Source: Haliotis asinina
Taxonomy: Eukaryota; Mollusca; Gastropoda; Lepetellida; Haliotidae
Length of the DNA stretch: 64,000 nt
Direction of reading: 5' to 3'
Assembly (NCBI RefSeq): GCF_037392515.1
Contig: NC_090283.1
Location: 37,092,249-37,156,248 of the forward strand
Shown here piece by piece: positions 57,101 to 63,754 of the stretch (position 1 is its first letter; every line of letters starts with the position of its first letter). Made by a program: the position numbers and the translations under genes. Under the pieces are notes generated by a model. That model made no database searches. It saw only the letters and a program-made list of their open reading frames with translations, and was not told where the DNA came from.

Positions 57101-59339
57101 GTGCTTTTCTGTTCTTATTGGCTGTCTCCCACAGAGTGGCAATTGAACCCTAACATCTTTTAGGAAGTGGTCCTCCCATTATCAACTCCACATGTCTACC
57201 TTTTCACCTCAGGTTTCAACCACCAGCTCCCAAAATTTGTTTTTCCAATACCAGAGCAACTTGTGTGGGATCTTGGTGCGCCAGCTCTTCTAGTCAGTGT
57301 AATCCAGAAGCTGATGGTGACCAGACAGATTCTTCTGCTTTTGGTCACACCCTCACTCAGATCAGTGGCACGTATTCCTTCACAACCTGTCTCTGCATAT
57401 TTGACGCATGTGCCAAAGTCCTTAATCGCCAAGGGGTATTCTTGGAGAGTGGCTATGTCCATCACTTCTGTTTCCACGCTTCTGGATTCACTGTATGAGT
57501 AGTGGAAGTGTTTTGAGGGATATTGTCCAGAGGCATTATATCTCCTGTTTCTACATAACCTCAAGTCGTTGCTGAATTTCTTCACCATTTATGGTCATCT
57601 CAGAAGCTCAACGGTTCCACTTTGATCAATTACCTTGCTGCGATCAACTCTGTCTTGGCTACTACCCCCGGCTTTAAGGTCTCGTTGGTTCCTGAGCTTC
57701 AGTTTTTTCTTGGGTCCTTCAAGTTGGCTGATCAGTCTACGAAGTTTAGACCTTCTGTAAGGGGATTATCTGTAACGATGCATCATTTGACAGCGGACTA
57801 TAAACCCCTAGCTCAGGACATGCAGCTTGCCTGTAATGCATGTTACAGGAAGTGAGAAAATCCTGTTACTAAGCCTTGTGATTGCTCATGGTGGGTGTGA
57901 CACTAGGTGGGTGTTATCAAACCTATCAAAAAATACCTTCCCATTCATTTCACTATGGTAATCACCATCATATTTCTTGGCCTCAAAAAGCGTCACAAAC
58001 CCCACTCAGGCCCTTGCTATGGTACCATCATGCAAGATGTTAAGGCGTCCACCTTTGCCTAATGGTACCATTGGTGCCTTAAAACAATCTGAAGAAAGCC
58101 ACATCTGATTGGTTGAACGGTGTTTATTACCCCATGGTTCATCTAGGCATATTATCTTACACCCAAAATTGCAGTTTTCTTCATCTGTTAAGCTGATCAC
58201 ATGGACAGGCTTGTGTACTTTTCTCTTCATACAGCTCTGTCATCTCCCCTTTTAGTGTAGCTGAACCCTATTTCTACCAAAGCTACAATTACTGTTTTCG
58301 AGACATTTATTGTATCTTATTGTATCTTGTATTTTAGCAACTGTCGGTGGGATTTTACATTCATAAAGTGTATAAACTGCACAGCACATGACTTTCTTAT
58401 CAGAACTGTCCAGTTTGTGTTTCCTACCTGGTTTTGATTTTGACACGACTCGAGGTAGCTGATTTGTTTACAACTTTGTACACTTGACTATGTGTCAAAT
58501 TAAGGACTTGATACATTCTATGAGAGGTTTTCCCCTTTGTTTCTCAAGTATGAAATACTGGTAAAAATTTTCAGTTAATTTTTCTGCAGAGATATCAAGT
58601 AACATTTTGCCAGTTCAGTGCTCATACATGCAGTGAAACTTCTGTGGGTAGTTAAACATTTGCCATGACAAAAAGTGTAATAAATCCCCTCAAAACCAGC
58701 AAAATATGACATAGACAAGTCTCAAATTTTCAACATTATGTATGGGCCTTGTTAGTGGAGTAGGACTCTCTACACAATAGGGTAATTTGCAGCCCAACAT
58801 TCAATCATTTGTAAGGGTTTAATGTGGGGTTTTTAAAATTTTCACCATGAATTATGTATAAATGATCACAATTTCTCACTATGAATACCTACTGACCAAC
58901 CCTGCTATGCAAATTACTGAGATGGCCAAGACAGCGAAAATAGCTGGAAGCCACATGTCTAACCAGAGCATGCCTGTATGTGTTGTGTGTGTGAGGTGTT
59001 TAAGGTGGCTGAAAATTTTGTTCCTGGTTGTTTCCACTCACATGATGTGAGATAGAATAACTGTTACGTATATGCAATATGTAGTTGAAACTTATAAAGT
59101 TTATATTAATATTTCATCATCGATGTTGAACATGTAAATCAAACTGTACATTGCTGTGGTGTCAGGTGTTCTCAGATTCCTGTTAGTTTCATCATTTAAG
59201 TGAGAAATGTGCCTGAAAATAAATATTTTCTGTATTATTTTCCACAGATAGCTGGTATCATCATGGACAGTTTTGTGCGTGGCAGAACAAAACATGTTTG
59301 GTTCACAATATCTTCAGATTTGATTGTAGACTCCAGAAG
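29934..59339 (+). CDS. Strawberry-notch family helicase, partial gene (five exons)
   Basis: Five exons (29934-30122, 41645-41735, 42318-42425, 43986-44072, 59248-59339) have canonical AG/GT borders and fully consistent phases (2, 0, 0, 0, 2). Together they encode a [13 protein letters not shown] segment, an [20 protein letters not shown] segment, a [11 protein letters not shown]alker A motif and [19 protein letters not shown]. This order is that of the N-terminal helicase lobe of SBNO/strawberry-notch proteins, nuclear SF2-type helicases involved in transcriptional regulation in Notch and other pathways. The gene continues beyond the window: the later helicase motifs and C-terminal region are absent. 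Five exons cover 567 bases in nearly 30 kb; the introns are full of repeats. I assign the family, not the paralogue. Confidence 0.88.
30130..32370. other. Intron sequence, no clear gene
   Basis: Part of the 11.5 kb intron between exons a and b. Two related segments, 30328-30415 and 31468-31530, share AAGCATGGTG and GATCTCGGAT-CACG-TTTCG words and may be copies of a dispersed repeat. Frames of 60-85 codons show no motifs. Confidence 0.4.
32374..32425 (+). repeat. Left terminal repeat of DIRS element 1
   Basis: ACTTACCTTACCATAGG (32380-32396) followed by TCTGTGGCATATTACCTCAA and GCTTCGCTTAA closely matches the left inverted terminal repeat of DIRS element 2 at 45934 onward. No matching right end is found near 37.8 kb. 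Confidence 0.75.
32996..34797 (+). pseudogene. DIRS 1 gag-like region (frameshifted)
   Basis: Starts at ATG 32996 with CxxC pairs ([21 protein letters not shown]), then shifts frame to a second pair ([16 protein letters not shown]). Next come Ser/Pro-rich sequence (33240-33660) with a [14 protein letters not shown] tract, a segment with [16 protein letters not shown] (about 33980-34040), and [21 protein letters not shown] (34320-34385). It ends in an Arg-rich tail ([15 protein letters not shown]). The last two segments recur in the DIRS element 2 relic, which shows they belong to the element. The role would be particle formation and nucleic-acid binding. Confidence 0.75.
35017..36338 (+). pseudogene. 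DIRS 1 reverse transcriptase and RNase H
   Basis: The first frame (35017-35340) has [19 protein letters not shown] and [18 protein letters not shown], with the first catalytic Asp kept. A shift near 35300 leads into [16 protein letters not shown], then [10 protein letters not shown] (35409-35420) where YxDD is expected; both Asp are Asn. RNase H follows with its acidic residues visible: [35 protein letters not shown] and [11 protein letters not shown]. The RNase H part looks intact while RT is dead by motif. Confidence 0.9.
36587..37670 (+). pseudogene. DIRS 1 tyrosine recombinase
   Basis: The main frame (36587-37492) has an N-terminal SAM-like region ([32 protein letters not shown]) and the first catalytic Arg in [15 protein letters not shown]. 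After the stop at 37492 the reading continues in another frame with [17 protein letters not shown] (HxxR motif at 37500-37511), then shifts again to [16 protein letters not shown], with the likely nucleophilic Tyr at 37609-37611. All catalytic positions remain readable but in three frames. This recombinase would integrate the circular cDNA. Confidence 0.88.
37848..38465 (-). CDS. Unrecognised 205-codon frame
   Basis: A long minus-strand frame just downstream of DIRS 1 containing [19 protein letters not shown] and a Cys/His-containing C-terminal half ([15 protein letters not shown]). I find no known domain. The length is unusual for this AT-rich intron, so it may be part of another mobile element or a retrogene. 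It could be a chance frame; there is no clear splice or promoter evidence. Confidence 0.3.
   Translation of the reverse strand: MRQVVCSSVSRTVWIHLDLDSPDTQPDLVCRAHKLVSTLASQALKPYRTTFQPVQFHPHATFAECPVCTVKPGRPAKTSPLPDITSLLQDAMTLDEQTHHHLYDRLIKSIYHEDRCCIARCLGASMKKGIETDARSCASQYNDRTFLANVNTRKWIGESNPICCHFWKLPWTQTKLIIFLQQGQWNRLINFTSPIRSPPSPVFKI
38827..39098 (+). mobile_element. SINE with (CTCA)n tail
   Basis: About 272 bp, beginning GACCCGTGAAGGTCCCGGGG, with AAGGCGACTATGCTTGTCGT and GATCGGGTGGTCAGGCTCGC segments. It ends GGAATATTGCTGAGTGCGGC, then GTAAAACTAAA and (CTCA)n. It is flanked by an 11-bp direct repeat CTCACTTTGGG (38816-38826 and 39099-39109), partly ambiguous with the tail. Its 3' end resembles the tail of the LINE at 17.3 kb. 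I associate this repeat with abalone genomes. A second copy is at 43.47 kb. Confidence 0.85.
39150..40850 (+). repeat. Palindrome-unit modular repeat, copy B
   Basis: The longest copy, about 1.7 kb with roughly ten units. The GGCATGTAATGCGGGGGGAT head is at about 39158. TTTCCATGGAAA or close variants occur at about 39491, 39615, 39789, 39946, 40193 and 40546. The tail ATATGTTGGGGC...TCATCATCTGATGAG is at 40788-40830. Unit spacing varies from about 128 to 245 bp. Short frames in it are an effect of the repeat. Confidence 0.88.
40860..41640. other. Intron sequence, no clear feature
   Basis: AT-rich sequence between repeat copy B and exon b. No motif-bearing frame. Confidence 0.4.
41645..41735 (+). 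CDS. SBNO-like exon b
   Basis: Follows TTTATTTCAG; completes a Ser codon and reads [20 protein letters not shown] then [10 protein letters not shown], ending at GTGAGT in phase 0. This matches the SBNO segment with a conserved HPxxIVE motif. A (CTCA)n-type repeat in antisense begins about ten bases into the following intron. Confidence 0.85.
41746..41830 (-). repeat. Truncated (CTCA)n-tailed repeat, antisense
   Basis: GAGTGAGTGAGGGAGTGAG then TTTTTACGCCGCTTTTAACG and an ATCCAGCGG-ATCACGGCGGG segment read as the reverse complement of the GCGTAAAAC-CTCA tail family. The copy stops at about 41825, where repeat copy C starts. Confidence 0.7.
41820..42315 (+). repeat. Palindrome-unit modular repeat, copy C (truncated)
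   Basis: Begins inside a unit (GGTGATTTATCATTTTCCCA), has about three units with a TTTCCATGGAAA at 42198, and ends with the family tail ATATGTTGGGG...TCATCATCTGATGACTCATG at 42258-42305. The tail runs directly into the pyrimidine tract and AG of the exon c acceptor. Confidence 0.85.
42318..42425 (+). CDS. SBNO-like exon c
   Basis: Acceptor TTTTTGTTTCAG, 36 codons, donor GTGAGT, phase 0 at both ends. It reads [20 protein letters not shown] then [11 protein letters not shown], matching the GxLSxLQLExxxYA block just before Walker A in SBNO proteins. Confidence 0.88.
42690..43250 (+). repeat. Palindrome-unit repeat, divergent copy D
   Basis: Two diverged units with CCCCCGCAACACATTTTGCA at the head, TTCAATATTT or TTTAATATTT, CACCAAACTTGGCA and ATTTCCATGGC at 42887 and 43219. 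Unlike copies A-C the palindrome has decayed on its right side. Confidence 0.7.
43300..43680 (+). mobile_element. SINE copies, diverged
   Basis: A partial copy at about 43330-43430 and a fuller one at about 43474-43675 repeat the GACTTGGTTGACACATGT, TGTTGATCACTG, ATATAGCTGGAATATTGATG and GTAAAACAAAACTCACTCAC blocks of the SINE at 38.8 kb. The 5' parts are truncated. Confidence 0.8.
43986..44072 (+). CDS. SBNO-like exon d with Walker A motif
   Basis: Acceptor TATTTTCAG, 29 codons, donor GTAACT, phase 0 at both ends. It reads [20 protein letters not shown] then GAGVGKGRQ. The [10 protein letters not shown] sequence is the nucleotide-binding P-loop characteristic of strawberry-notch helicases, and the Lys is present. 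Confidence 0.93.
44073..45540. other. Intron sequence, no clear feature
   Basis: First part of the 15.2 kb intron between exons d and e. AT-rich, no coding motif seen. Confidence 0.4.
45630..45905 (+). repeat. Short dispersed repeat upstream of DIRS 2
   Basis: The phrase GGGACTCTAA-GG-GTGCATCTCATATTT occurs at about 45697 and 45841, and a third time at about 48787 downstream of DIRS 2. CACTTCTCC...TATGGAAT-like words precede it at 45638 and 48743. The host repeat therefore flanks the DIRS copy on both sides. Confidence 0.65.
45927..45980 (+). repeat. Left inverted terminal repeat of DIRS 2
   Basis: AAATTTTTAACTTACCTTAC then CATAGGTGTGTGCATATT and ACCTCAAGCTTTGCTTA. The segment from ACTTACC to GCTTA pairs with 48609-48655; its outer 24 bases pair perfectly with the first half of the internal complementary region. 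Confidence 0.88.
46230..46900 (+). pseudogene. DIRS 2 gag remnant
   Basis: Across shifting frames: a [10 protein letters not shown] segment near 46270 parallels [10 protein letters not shown] of DIRS 1. Near 46590-46680 the reading [20 protein letters not shown] parallels [20 protein letters not shown]. Around 46720-46860 [24 protein letters not shown] and [18 protein letters not shown] parallel [20 protein letters not shown] and its downstream sequence. The two copies are clearly homologous but diverged. Confidence 0.8.
47860..48130 (+). pseudogene. DIRS 2 tyrosine recombinase remnant
   Basis: [13 protein letters not shown] near 47865 corresponds to [13 protein letters not shown] of DIRS 1 and keeps the catalytic Arg. 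[20 protein letters not shown] near 47976-48030 corresponds to the HxxR segment, followed by CSWKSSTDM. Between them most of the domain is deleted. Confidence 0.8.
48359..48432 (+). repeat. Internal complementary region (ICR) of DIRS 2
   Basis: The first half (48359-48383) is the reverse complement of the left end 45927-45950. The second half (48385-48432) is the reverse complement of the right end 48639-48686 over 48 bases with one mismatch. In DIRS-1 such a region lets the cDNA ends be joined into a circle. Together with the terminal repeats this identifies the element class independently of the decayed proteins. Confidence 0.85.
48609..48686 (+). repeat. Right inverted terminal repeat of DIRS 2
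   Basis: TAAGTGAAGCTTGAGGTAAT then ATGCATAGACCTATGGTAAG pairs with the left repeat; the distal 48639-48686 also pairs with the ICR. Confidence 0.85.
48700..49250. other. Intron sequence with host repeat copy
   Basis: Contains the third copy of the GGGACTCTAAAGGTGTGCATCTC repeat family (about 48743-48850). Nothing else is recognised; the 76-codon minus-strand frame at 48931-49161 lacks motifs. Confidence 0.4.
49260..50100 (+). pseudogene. Possible DIRS-type fragment (element 5)
   Basis: Near 49530-49590 one frame reads LVAPW, a stop, then [16 protein letters not shown], resembling [20 protein letters not shown] between RNase H and recombinase of DIRS 1. Surrounding frames give weak matches only. 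The region is heavily decayed and the call rests mainly on this motif and on the local abundance of DIRS relics. Confidence 0.4.
50718..51275 (+). CDS. Unrecognised GC-rich 185-codon frame
   Basis: A locally GC-rich block in AT-rich intron. It is Ser/Glu-rich near the middle ([20 protein letters not shown]) and hydrophobic/charged afterwards ([20 protein letters not shown]). Composition resembles the GC-rich DIRS gag of element 1, so a retroelement gag is plausible, but I see no motif match. Antisense frames of 90-126 codons overlap it and are probably shadows. Confidence 0.35.
   Translation: MCSEFKSLLPVPLSALAQGPLRIPGVPVSLCGSSFREDSGSASGSEIEDMGVRVVEESEGAFHFSLALREVRRGQAIPQAAVPPSRPDSAEFHLPSEAFACRQPLQTQLRILPSLVRDVMDPNLAGTRLCFDLPELVWSCQLGDDSLFLVPVVDECEQHIYHTAHLNIYFVFEALLQPCSMEYHS
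51479..52789 (-). pseudogene. Crypton-type tyrosine recombinase pseudogene with intron
   Basis: Exon 1 (about 52789-52122) carries [18 protein letters not shown], a [14 protein letters not shown] segment, a WFDI-like [28 protein letters not shown], then after a frameshift [20 protein letters not shown] and [13 protein letters not shown]. These match the DUF3504-like domain of Crypton-derived proteins (as in ZMYM/QRICH1/KCTD relatives). The 183-nt intron (52121-51939) has GTAGGT and TTTTCAG borders. Exon 2 continues [14 protein letters not shown], a stop, [12 protein letters not shown] (HxxR region), then after a shift [20 protein letters not shown] with the GHKS motif and likely Tyr nucleophile. 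One premature stop and at least two shifts make it inactive. Confidence 0.75.
52800..53240. other. Intron sequence, no clear feature
   Basis: Sequence between the Crypton relic and the fold-back element. A plus-strand frame at 52666-52950 overlaps the recombinase antisense and is probably a shadow. Confidence 0.35.
53242..53340. repeat. Fold-back hairpin element
   Basis: Arms of about 40-45 bases: TACCCCAAGGACAATCTCT... on the left and its inverted complement ...AGAGAATTGTCCTTGGGGTA on the right, meeting at CTATAG. A third, single arm (TACCCCAAGGACAATTCT...CCTCTATAGGTTTG) lies at 53555-53612. It could be a miniature transposon or a transcribed hairpin. Confidence 0.75.
53548..53617 (+). repeat. 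Third arm copy of the fold-back repeat
   Basis: ATGCATATATGTACCCCAAG followed by GACAATTCTTGTCAAAGAAT and AACCTCTATAGGTTTG repeats the left arm of the element at 53242, about 305 bases downstream in direct orientation. Confidence 0.75.
53620..54430. other. Intron sequence, no clear feature
   Basis: A 139-codon plus-strand frame (53858-54277) has no recognisable domain and biased AT-rich codons; its antisense shadow overlaps. Not called. Confidence 0.35.
54430..55190 (+). pseudogene. CR1-like LINE reverse transcriptase fragment
   Basis: In-frame segments read [20 protein letters not shown], then after a stop [56 protein letters not shown] and [20 protein letters not shown]. This is the C-terminal RT/thumb region of CR1-type LINEs (LGVxLDSxLTM, LVxSLVxSRLDYAN, VLxLTYKALHGLAPxYL). 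Everything upstream of the thumb, including the YADD box, is missing. Confidence 0.85.
55200..55630 (+). other. Decayed sequence upstream of DIRS 3
   Basis: No clear domain. [16 protein letters not shown] and recombinase-like words ([12 protein letters not shown] near 55515) hint at another DIRS recombinase remnant, but the match is short. Confidence 0.3.
55640..57850 (+). mobile_element. DIRS-type retrotransposon 3, decayed fragment
   Basis: Gag start with a Cys cluster ([19 protein letters not shown] at about 55640-55700) parallel to the CxxC pairs of DIRS 1. A Lys/Gln/Pro-rich segment (56370-56450) follows, then RNase H (56700-57035), the post-RNase H linker (57060-57370) and the N-terminal part of the recombinase (57570-57850). 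The RT core is deleted between about 56640 and 56700, and the recombinase catalytic half is missing. Sense to the SBNO-like gene. No terminal repeats found. Confidence 0.85.
56700..57500 (+). pseudogene. DIRS 3 RNase H and linker
   Basis: One frame (56742-57035) reads [20 protein letters not shown] then [10 protein letters not shown] and [10 protein letters not shown]. The next (57060-57160) reads [20 protein letters not shown] with PTEWQLNP, parallel to the [17 protein letters not shown] end of the DIRS 1 RNase [20 protein letters not shown] near 57340 parallels [16 protein letters not shown]. Confidence 0.82.
57570..57855 (+). pseudogene. DIRS 3 recombinase N-terminal half
   Basis: The frame reads [51 protein letters not shown], which aligns with [30 protein letters not shown] and [20 protein letters not shown] of DIRS 1. 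It stops before the catalytic Arg. Confidence 0.88.
57905..58450 (-). pseudogene. DDE-type transposase fragment
   Basis: Two frames on the minus strand. 58446-58252: a helix-turn-helix start ([20 protein letters not shown]) of the kind PxGRPxKLDxFDxxVI found in a DDE endonuclease family. 58230-57920: [20 protein letters not shown] with [20 protein letters not shown], then a stop in place of Trp and [20 protein letters not shown]. The first catalytic Asp lies in LDE; the later acidic residues are not covered. Two stops separate the halves. Confidence 0.7.
58470..59247. other. Intron sequence before exon e
   Basis: AT-rich, no recognisable gene or repeat. Confidence 0.4.
59248..59339 (+). CDS. 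SBNO-like exon e
   Basis: Acceptor ATTTTCCACAG, donor GTGAGG, phase 0 in and phase 2 out. It reads [20 protein letters not shown] then [11 protein letters not shown], the segment directly after Walker A in SBNO proteins (TIAGIIxENxxxGRKxxxWxSxSxDLxxDxxRDL). The next exon, expected to begin with the DLRDIG segment, was not found before 64000. Confidence 0.92.
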
Positions 59340-59389
59340 GTGAGGCATTCTATAAGCTGTGTCCAAGACACTAACATACACTAGTTGTA

Positions 59390-60935
59390 ATTACCGTATA
59401 TTACTGTGTATAAGCCGAACTTTGAGTACCAAAGAATGTTGTTTGTAGAAGGGGGTCGGCTTATCTATGAGGCACAATTTCACGAAAGTATTTTTCTGGT
59501 CGTCAGTGCCCTGTGAGGACGATCTTACAGGTTAGCGGTACACCTGCTAGGAAGTTTACGACGATTACATTTACTTTGTTATACATGATCAGTAAAATAC
59601 AAATGGAAACATACAGTTTTCATTATTTCAAATTATTTTGCCCTTAGTCATTATTAAGTTCCGTACCTACCTATTTACACACAACATTAATTTTTAGAAA
59701 GTTATAATCCTGTCGGGTTGCCATTTGACGTGCCAACTGGATGGTCTGTTTCCCCTCACGTCACATATGGTGATTGCTTCCTGATGTTTCATAGATGTTA
59801 CGCAAGCGATAAGGGGCATAACCACTAAGTTTCCGTTCACCCTTTTGTATTTTCATTTTCGTGCAATCGGAAAATTATTACTATAAATTTCTCGAATAAT
59901 ATCTATTGTCCTCTTTTCCCCAATATCAATGGCTTTCTGCTCCGTAATGGGATACAACTGGGGCAAAAACCTCCTTTTTTTCGATATTCTGTACAAATAA
60001 CATGTGAGGCAGCAATTTGTTTGATGGCGTGTATCGTTCAAAAGCTCTGAACATCAACCTTGCCAAGAGTATTTTCCGATTTGTAAGAAGCAATCTTATT
60101 GGACTAAAACTAGTTTCTATTGACGCTTATTTGCCACAGATTGCTGTAAGGATCGTGAATGGTCAAAATCAAACGTGACCTATGACAGCCAATCAGATAA
60201 CAGCAATGGATAATGCCCTTTGTAAACTTATAGATTCAGATGAAAGTTTTGAGTAAAATTATGCTATTCTGAACATGTTAGACAACATACCACCACCTAT
60301 ACATACATTATGGACCTTAGTGCATGTATCGTGCTAGGTAATGACCTTTGATGAAAAATTCTTTGTGCACATTTTTTGTCATTAAACATCAATTAAGCAC
60401 ACAACCGCTCAAAAAAGATGGACGTGGTAAGTTGTAATGTTCATTTGACAACTTTTACGAGTACTGTTTTTCATTGTATTCTTCAGCTTATTCACATTGA
60501 TTAATTATCTCTCTGTAACATCGTTACTTTGCTCTTTGACAACTTGATGATATGGACCCGTTGGTGATGCATGTGTACAAGAATTTTTTCCAATAAAATA
60601 GGGAAAAATAGTTAAGAATTCTAATTCTGTCGGGTTTAACGTATTGTTGTGGATATAGAATGGAAAACAAACACAGATTTTTAGAATAATGGTCAGTATA
60701 ATCTTTGTTAGATATTATTCTCACTTTGCATACTTACATTTTACATCCAAGACTGTATCTGCGAGATGTCTTGTGGTGTGGATTGACCGCAACCATACTT
60801 ACGTTTTACATCCAAGACTGTAACAGCAGATGTCCTATGTGGGGGAATCAACTTATGCATGAAACATACCATTTTGACACTGATTTGGGGAGTAAAGTTA
60901 AGGGTCGGCTTATACACAGTGATATACACAGGGTA
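59390..60935. mobile_element. Non-autonomous DNA transposon with TIRs
   Basis: The left end GTATATTACTGTGTATAAGCCGAAC-like at 59395 and the reversed right end TATATCACTGTGTATAAGCCGACC-like at 60903-60930 form inverted repeats of about 24 bases with two or three mismatches. No transposase is readable inside. An internal tandem duplication (CTTAC-TTTTACATCCAAGACTGTA at 60736 and 60797) lies near the right end. Confidence 0.65.
60736..60860 (+). repeat. Tandem duplication of about 61 bp
   Basis: TTTTACATCCAAGACTGTA followed by an AGATGTC-TGTG segment occurs twice, 61 bases apart, inside the TIR element. Confidence 0.7.
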
Positions 60936-61194
60936 GGTCACTAATGTAACTTGGAATGCTTTAAGGCTCTGTTAGAATATATATGTACCAGTCATACACT
61001 GTATTTGGCAGCGTGCTTGAGTCCTGTAAATACCTACCCTCTCTTGCATCACTGCCAATAGTCATATAATGCGGCTGTAATCACACTATGACTTGTGTTG
61101 TGTATGAATAAACATTTGAAAACACATAGTATTTGGTCCACATGTCAAGCATGATCCCTAGATTTGTCATTTGGGGGTTAGACCCAGATATGAA

Positions 61195-62400
61195 TTTTAT
61201 TATCCCCCCAGCCTGTAATGTTGGGTATATAGTTGATGCCTGGTCTGTCCGTCCATCCATCCGTCCGTAATCATTTTGTTTCCGGAGCGTAACTCAAAAA
61301 CCATTGAATATGTTTAGACCACAATTGATAGATAGAATAATCTGAAACTATGGTTGTGCCTTTTGCTCTTGACAGATTTTTGGCATTTTTATTATCCCCT
61401 TGACATGTAAAGCGGGGGGATATAATCGACGCGTCATCTTTCTGTCTGCCCATCAGTCAGTCTGTAATCATTTTGTTTCCAGAGCATAACTCAACAAAAG
61501 TTCAATATTTTTAGACCAAAATTGGTAGACATAATGATCTGAATTTCTTATTTTCTCGGTATCCATGGAAGCATTTCAGACATAGTCTCAAAAGTGAGAG
61601 GTGTGTTTAGTTTTCGGAGCAGAACTCAAAACCTTTTCAATATCTGTCAGCAAAATTTGGTAGAAATGTGTTGCAGACCCCAAAGTAGTGCCTTTTGCTG
61701 TTTACAGGTTTTTATGACTTATCTTTTCCTCAGTTTCCATGGAAACGTTTCAGACTTAGTCTCAAAATGGAGGGATGGGCTTCGTTACCGGAGCATAATT
61801 CAAAAGCCGTTCAATATTTTTCTGCAGAAGCTAAAGTGGTGCCTTTTGCTATGTACATGTTTTTCTGATTTCTTATTTTCTCGGTTTCCATGGAAACAAT
61901 TTGTCTCAAAAGTGAGAGGTGTGTTTTCTTTGAGCACATGTCAAAACGTTCCTAACATCTGTCAGCAAAACTTGGTAGATATATGTATCAGACCCCAACA
62001 TTGTGCCTTATGGTATTTACGGGTTTTGGTGATTTTTCATTATCTGAGTTTCCATGGAAGTCTCAAAATGGAGGGATGGGCTTCATTTCCGGAGCACAAT
62101 TAAAAAAATTCTAAATATCTTTCTGCAAAACTTGGCAGATATGTAGGGGAGACCCTAACATGGTGCCTTTTGCTATTTACAGACTTTTCCCAGTTACCAT
62201 GGAAACAATTCTGACTTAGTCCCAAAATGGAGGGATGGGCTTTGTTTCCGGAGCACAACTCAAAAACTATTCACTACCTTACAGCAAAACCTGGCAGATG
62301 TTTGAGGCAGAACACGAAGTGGTGCCTTTTGCTGTTTACAAATGTTTTGGCATTTTTACTTTTCCCATTTTCCATTGGAATCTTTCGGACTTAGTTTCAA
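61195..62400 (+). repeat. Palindrome-unit modular repeat, copies E
   Basis: Two heads in succession (TATCCCCCCAGCCTGTAATG at 61200 and CCCCTTGACATGTAAAGCGG at 61393, each followed by a GTCTGTCCGTCCATC- or CTGTCTGCCCATCAG-type run and TAATCATTTTGTTTCC). About six units then follow with TTTCCATGGAAA or near variants at about 61560, 61733, 61885 and 62050. The tail seen in copies A-C is absent; the copy fades at 62400. Confidence 0.85.
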
Positions 62401-62419
62401 AATTTGCACATACATTTTG

Positions 62420-63750
62420 AACTTTGTATCTCGAAAAGGTTTGTACCCGAACAATTCCGAATGCTATTTAGCGTACACTCGCTTCCGAGTGATACACATG
62501 GTGTACGTACAACCGTGACAGCGGTGAGTAAACAGTCACTGAAAGTAGTGTTTTTGGCAATATTCAATGATGTTATTCTTACCTGAATATTTTGAAAGTC
62601 CCTCCGATCCGTAAATAGTAGCCGTTGTCTGATTGGTTGAATCTGTTTAACCGTCTTGCGTTTGACTGGACGGTCATTGGTCGCTCAAAGGTTACCTGAC
62701 GCGACCTTCTACTAGGTTTTGTTAGACTCTGCGGTGGAGTATAACGAAATACACTGAGACTAAGTTTACTTAGATTGTTTCCACCCCATATGCTGGTAGT
62801 TTATTGTGTCCTCTTTGAAAACATACAAATAAAAGCATATAAAAGTACATTTGAGTCTCAGTATAATATTTTAGAAACTATTCTATTCCAGGTTTTTAAA
62901 CTTATCCTATGTCACGTTATGCAGGTTACCTCTTCCTCCATGACCATGTGTGGAAACGTGCCGTAAGCTATGTTGAATCAAATTTTACTGGAATTTGAAC
63001 ACACCACCTCTGTCCCCACCCTGACATCGGCACCTGTCAATCATCTCCATGCTCATGCTGCACGTTCAGATGATCACGTGACGATCTGTGCCTGCCATTC
63101 TCATTCTCTCTCTTTCACCATGTGGACGTATGTATGCTGTGTCTCCCACTTGTCAGTATGTTTCATCAAAGGGAAACGTCTTCCCTTATGTCATGATATG
63201 GACTCAGGACGAGTGACAGACAGGTTTCCAAAGGTCCTTCATTATCTCTATATTTGAAGCAAGATCGTCCTACCAGCTTCATTACCATCAAAGTACTGGA
63301 CAAAGAGACTACTGGTTCTGTATATCTTTTTCTGGAGTGGCATTCAGCTTACCTACTGTGACATTTGTCATGAGAGTTTATCTATTGTGATCACTCCAAT
63401 CCAGTGATAATATCAAGTTTACTTCCTATTGGTCAGTGTTTCTGCTCGTGTGTTGTTCTTATTCAGCGTCTTCTCTAGTGCGCCGATACTGTATGGTGTA
63501 CTGTTTGCAACTTCTATTTCAAGTGTACATCTTCAGTTCGTTTTTAAGCCTACTATAACTTGGACATGATGCAGGTTGCTGTTTTTCCACATACATGTTG
63601 ACATTTATCCACCTCCACTTCTGTGTCCAAACTGTGCATGCTCATACATGTTCAAATTGGGCCAATACAAATTATGGAAAGCGAATTTACATTATGCAGT
63701 ATGAAGCAGAATGCAGTTGTACTTTACATAGGTCATAGATTCACTTCAGT
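62420..63750. other. Intron or intergenic sequence, no clear gene
   Basis: An exon-like stretch ends at GACAGCG-GTGAGT near 62524, but its frame has no SBNO-like content. Frames at 62775-63257 show no motif. Confidence 0.35.
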
Positions 63751-63754
63751 GCGT

